Positions 63,712 to 64,000 of a stretch of DNA of 64,000 nt are shown here, piece by piece. The stretch is from Leptospira broomii serovar Hurstbridge str. 5399 (GTDB lineage: Bacteria; Spirochaetota; Leptospiria; Leptospirales; Leptospiraceae), in NCBI RefSeq assembly GCF_000243715.2, contig NZ_AHMO02000008.1:483001-547000 (forward strand), given 5' to 3'. Both the position numbers and the translations under genes were made by a program. Positions within the stretch are counted from its first letter, which is position 1; each line of letters opens with the position of its first letter. Under the pieces are notes generated by a model, which saw only the letters and a program-made list of their open reading frames with translations, made no database searches and was not told where the DNA came from.

Positions 63712-64000
63712 ATGGTTCAGGTCGATTCCGAAGCTCGTAAATATCGAAGTTTGCTTAATACAAGTACGATTTTAAATGCAAACTTGGATCTTTACCAACT
63801 TCTTCCGCTTATTATGTTGTATTCGAAAGATCTTCTGGAAGCGGAAGCAAGCTCCCTATTCTTATTGGACGAAAAAGATGGATTCCTATATTGCGAAGTC
63901 GCATTAGGGGAAAAAGGGGAAATCATTCAAAAATACGCTCGATTAGAGCCGGGACAAGGAATCGCTGGTTGGGTGGCCCAGGAAAAAAAACCGATTCTGT
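63712..64000 (+). CDS. GAF-domain protein, 3'-truncated
   Basis: An open frame from ATG 63712 runs to the window edge, so only the first 96 residues are seen. They form the first part of a GAF domain: SLLNTSTILNANLDLYQLLPLIM, LEAEASSLFLLDEKDGFLYCEVALG and LEPGQGIAGWVAQEKKPIL. The rest, probably a phosphatase, kinase or cyclase output, is outside. A TTGACT hexamer is 35 bases upstream. Confidence 0.85.
   Translation, partial: MVQVDSEARKYRSLLNTSTILNANLDLYQLLPLIMLYSKDLLEAEASSLFLLDEKDGFLYCEVALGEKGEIIQKYARLEPGQGIAGWVAQEKKPIL

Overview
The window looks like a chromosomal segment of a Leptospira species. GC content appears moderate (low-to-mid forties by eye), which would fit the intermediate/P2 group rather than L. 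interrogans, but I could not compute it. The call rests on genus-typical content: many lipoproteins with relaxed lipoboxes (LSSC, LTSC, LTAC), 7TMR-DISM receptors fused to a cyclase and to a hybrid kinase, a GAF-SpoIIE-TPR phosphatase, and the gene order rplU-prp-rpmA-obg-proB-proA-nadD-yqeK-LCP-rsfS. I see no rRNA, tRNA, prophage, insertion sequence or CRISPR. Both window ends cut genes: an MDR oxidoreductase at the left and a GAF protein at the right.

Layout. 1-9.1 kb: oxidoreductases (MDR, aldo/keto), a TauD-like dioxygenase / SBF transporter / HCCA-isomerase-like operon, a LigB-type dioxygenase, TrhO, AlkD and RmuC. 9.1-16.5 kb: a membrane cyclase, a lipoprotein, an SRPBCC-EVE-MarR operon with a large palindromic operator, a secreted lipase, a DUF2059 protein and a small secreted protein. 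16.8-22.1 kb: TypA, pirin and a hybrid kinase. 22.4-29.4 kb: the ribosome-maturation/proline/NAD operon. 29.5-38.4 kb: a DUF255 thioredoxin-like protein, TolC, then a divergent redox locus (cytochrome-c-peroxidase-like lipoprotein against FAD oxidoreductase-ECF41 sigma factor), a lipoprotein hydrolase and a Crp/Fnr regulator. 38.4-47.2 kb: acyl-CoA dehydrogenase, lipoproteins, an alpha-methylacyl-CoA racemase-like enzyme, a deacetylase/EamA pair, a hydrolase-AraC pair and an Mpo1-like protein. 47.3-51.9 kb: a short tautomerase missed by length filters, YdcF, and a cytochrome c maturation block (CcmE, CcmF, CcmH-like, CcmI-like). 52-64 kb: Amt, SpoIIE phosphatase, hydrolase, FGGY kinase, host-attachment-like protein, a repeat cluster, DoxX, MORN lipoprotein and a metallophosphoesterase.

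Most informative signals. (1) The 34.27-34.43 kb divergent region carries a perfect 7-1-7 inverted repeat of Fur/PerR type next to a peroxidase-like gene, and on the other side a TGTCACA...CGTC element matching the known ECF41 promoter motif in front of the oxidoreductase-ECF41 operon. (2) The peroxidase has lost its first haem motif (CATFR instead of CxxCH). (3) CcmE has the CxxxY form, and its CcmH-like partner has a CxC...C...C cluster instead of LRCxxC. (4) A 34-nt near-perfect hairpin ends exactly at the Crp/Fnr start codon. (5) Perfect operators lie in front of the SRPBCC-EVE-MarR operon and the acyl-CoA dehydrogenase. (6) Prp is present although L27 starts at its mature N-terminus. (7) A 117-bp composite repeat is present twice, with a diverged third copy 38 kb away.
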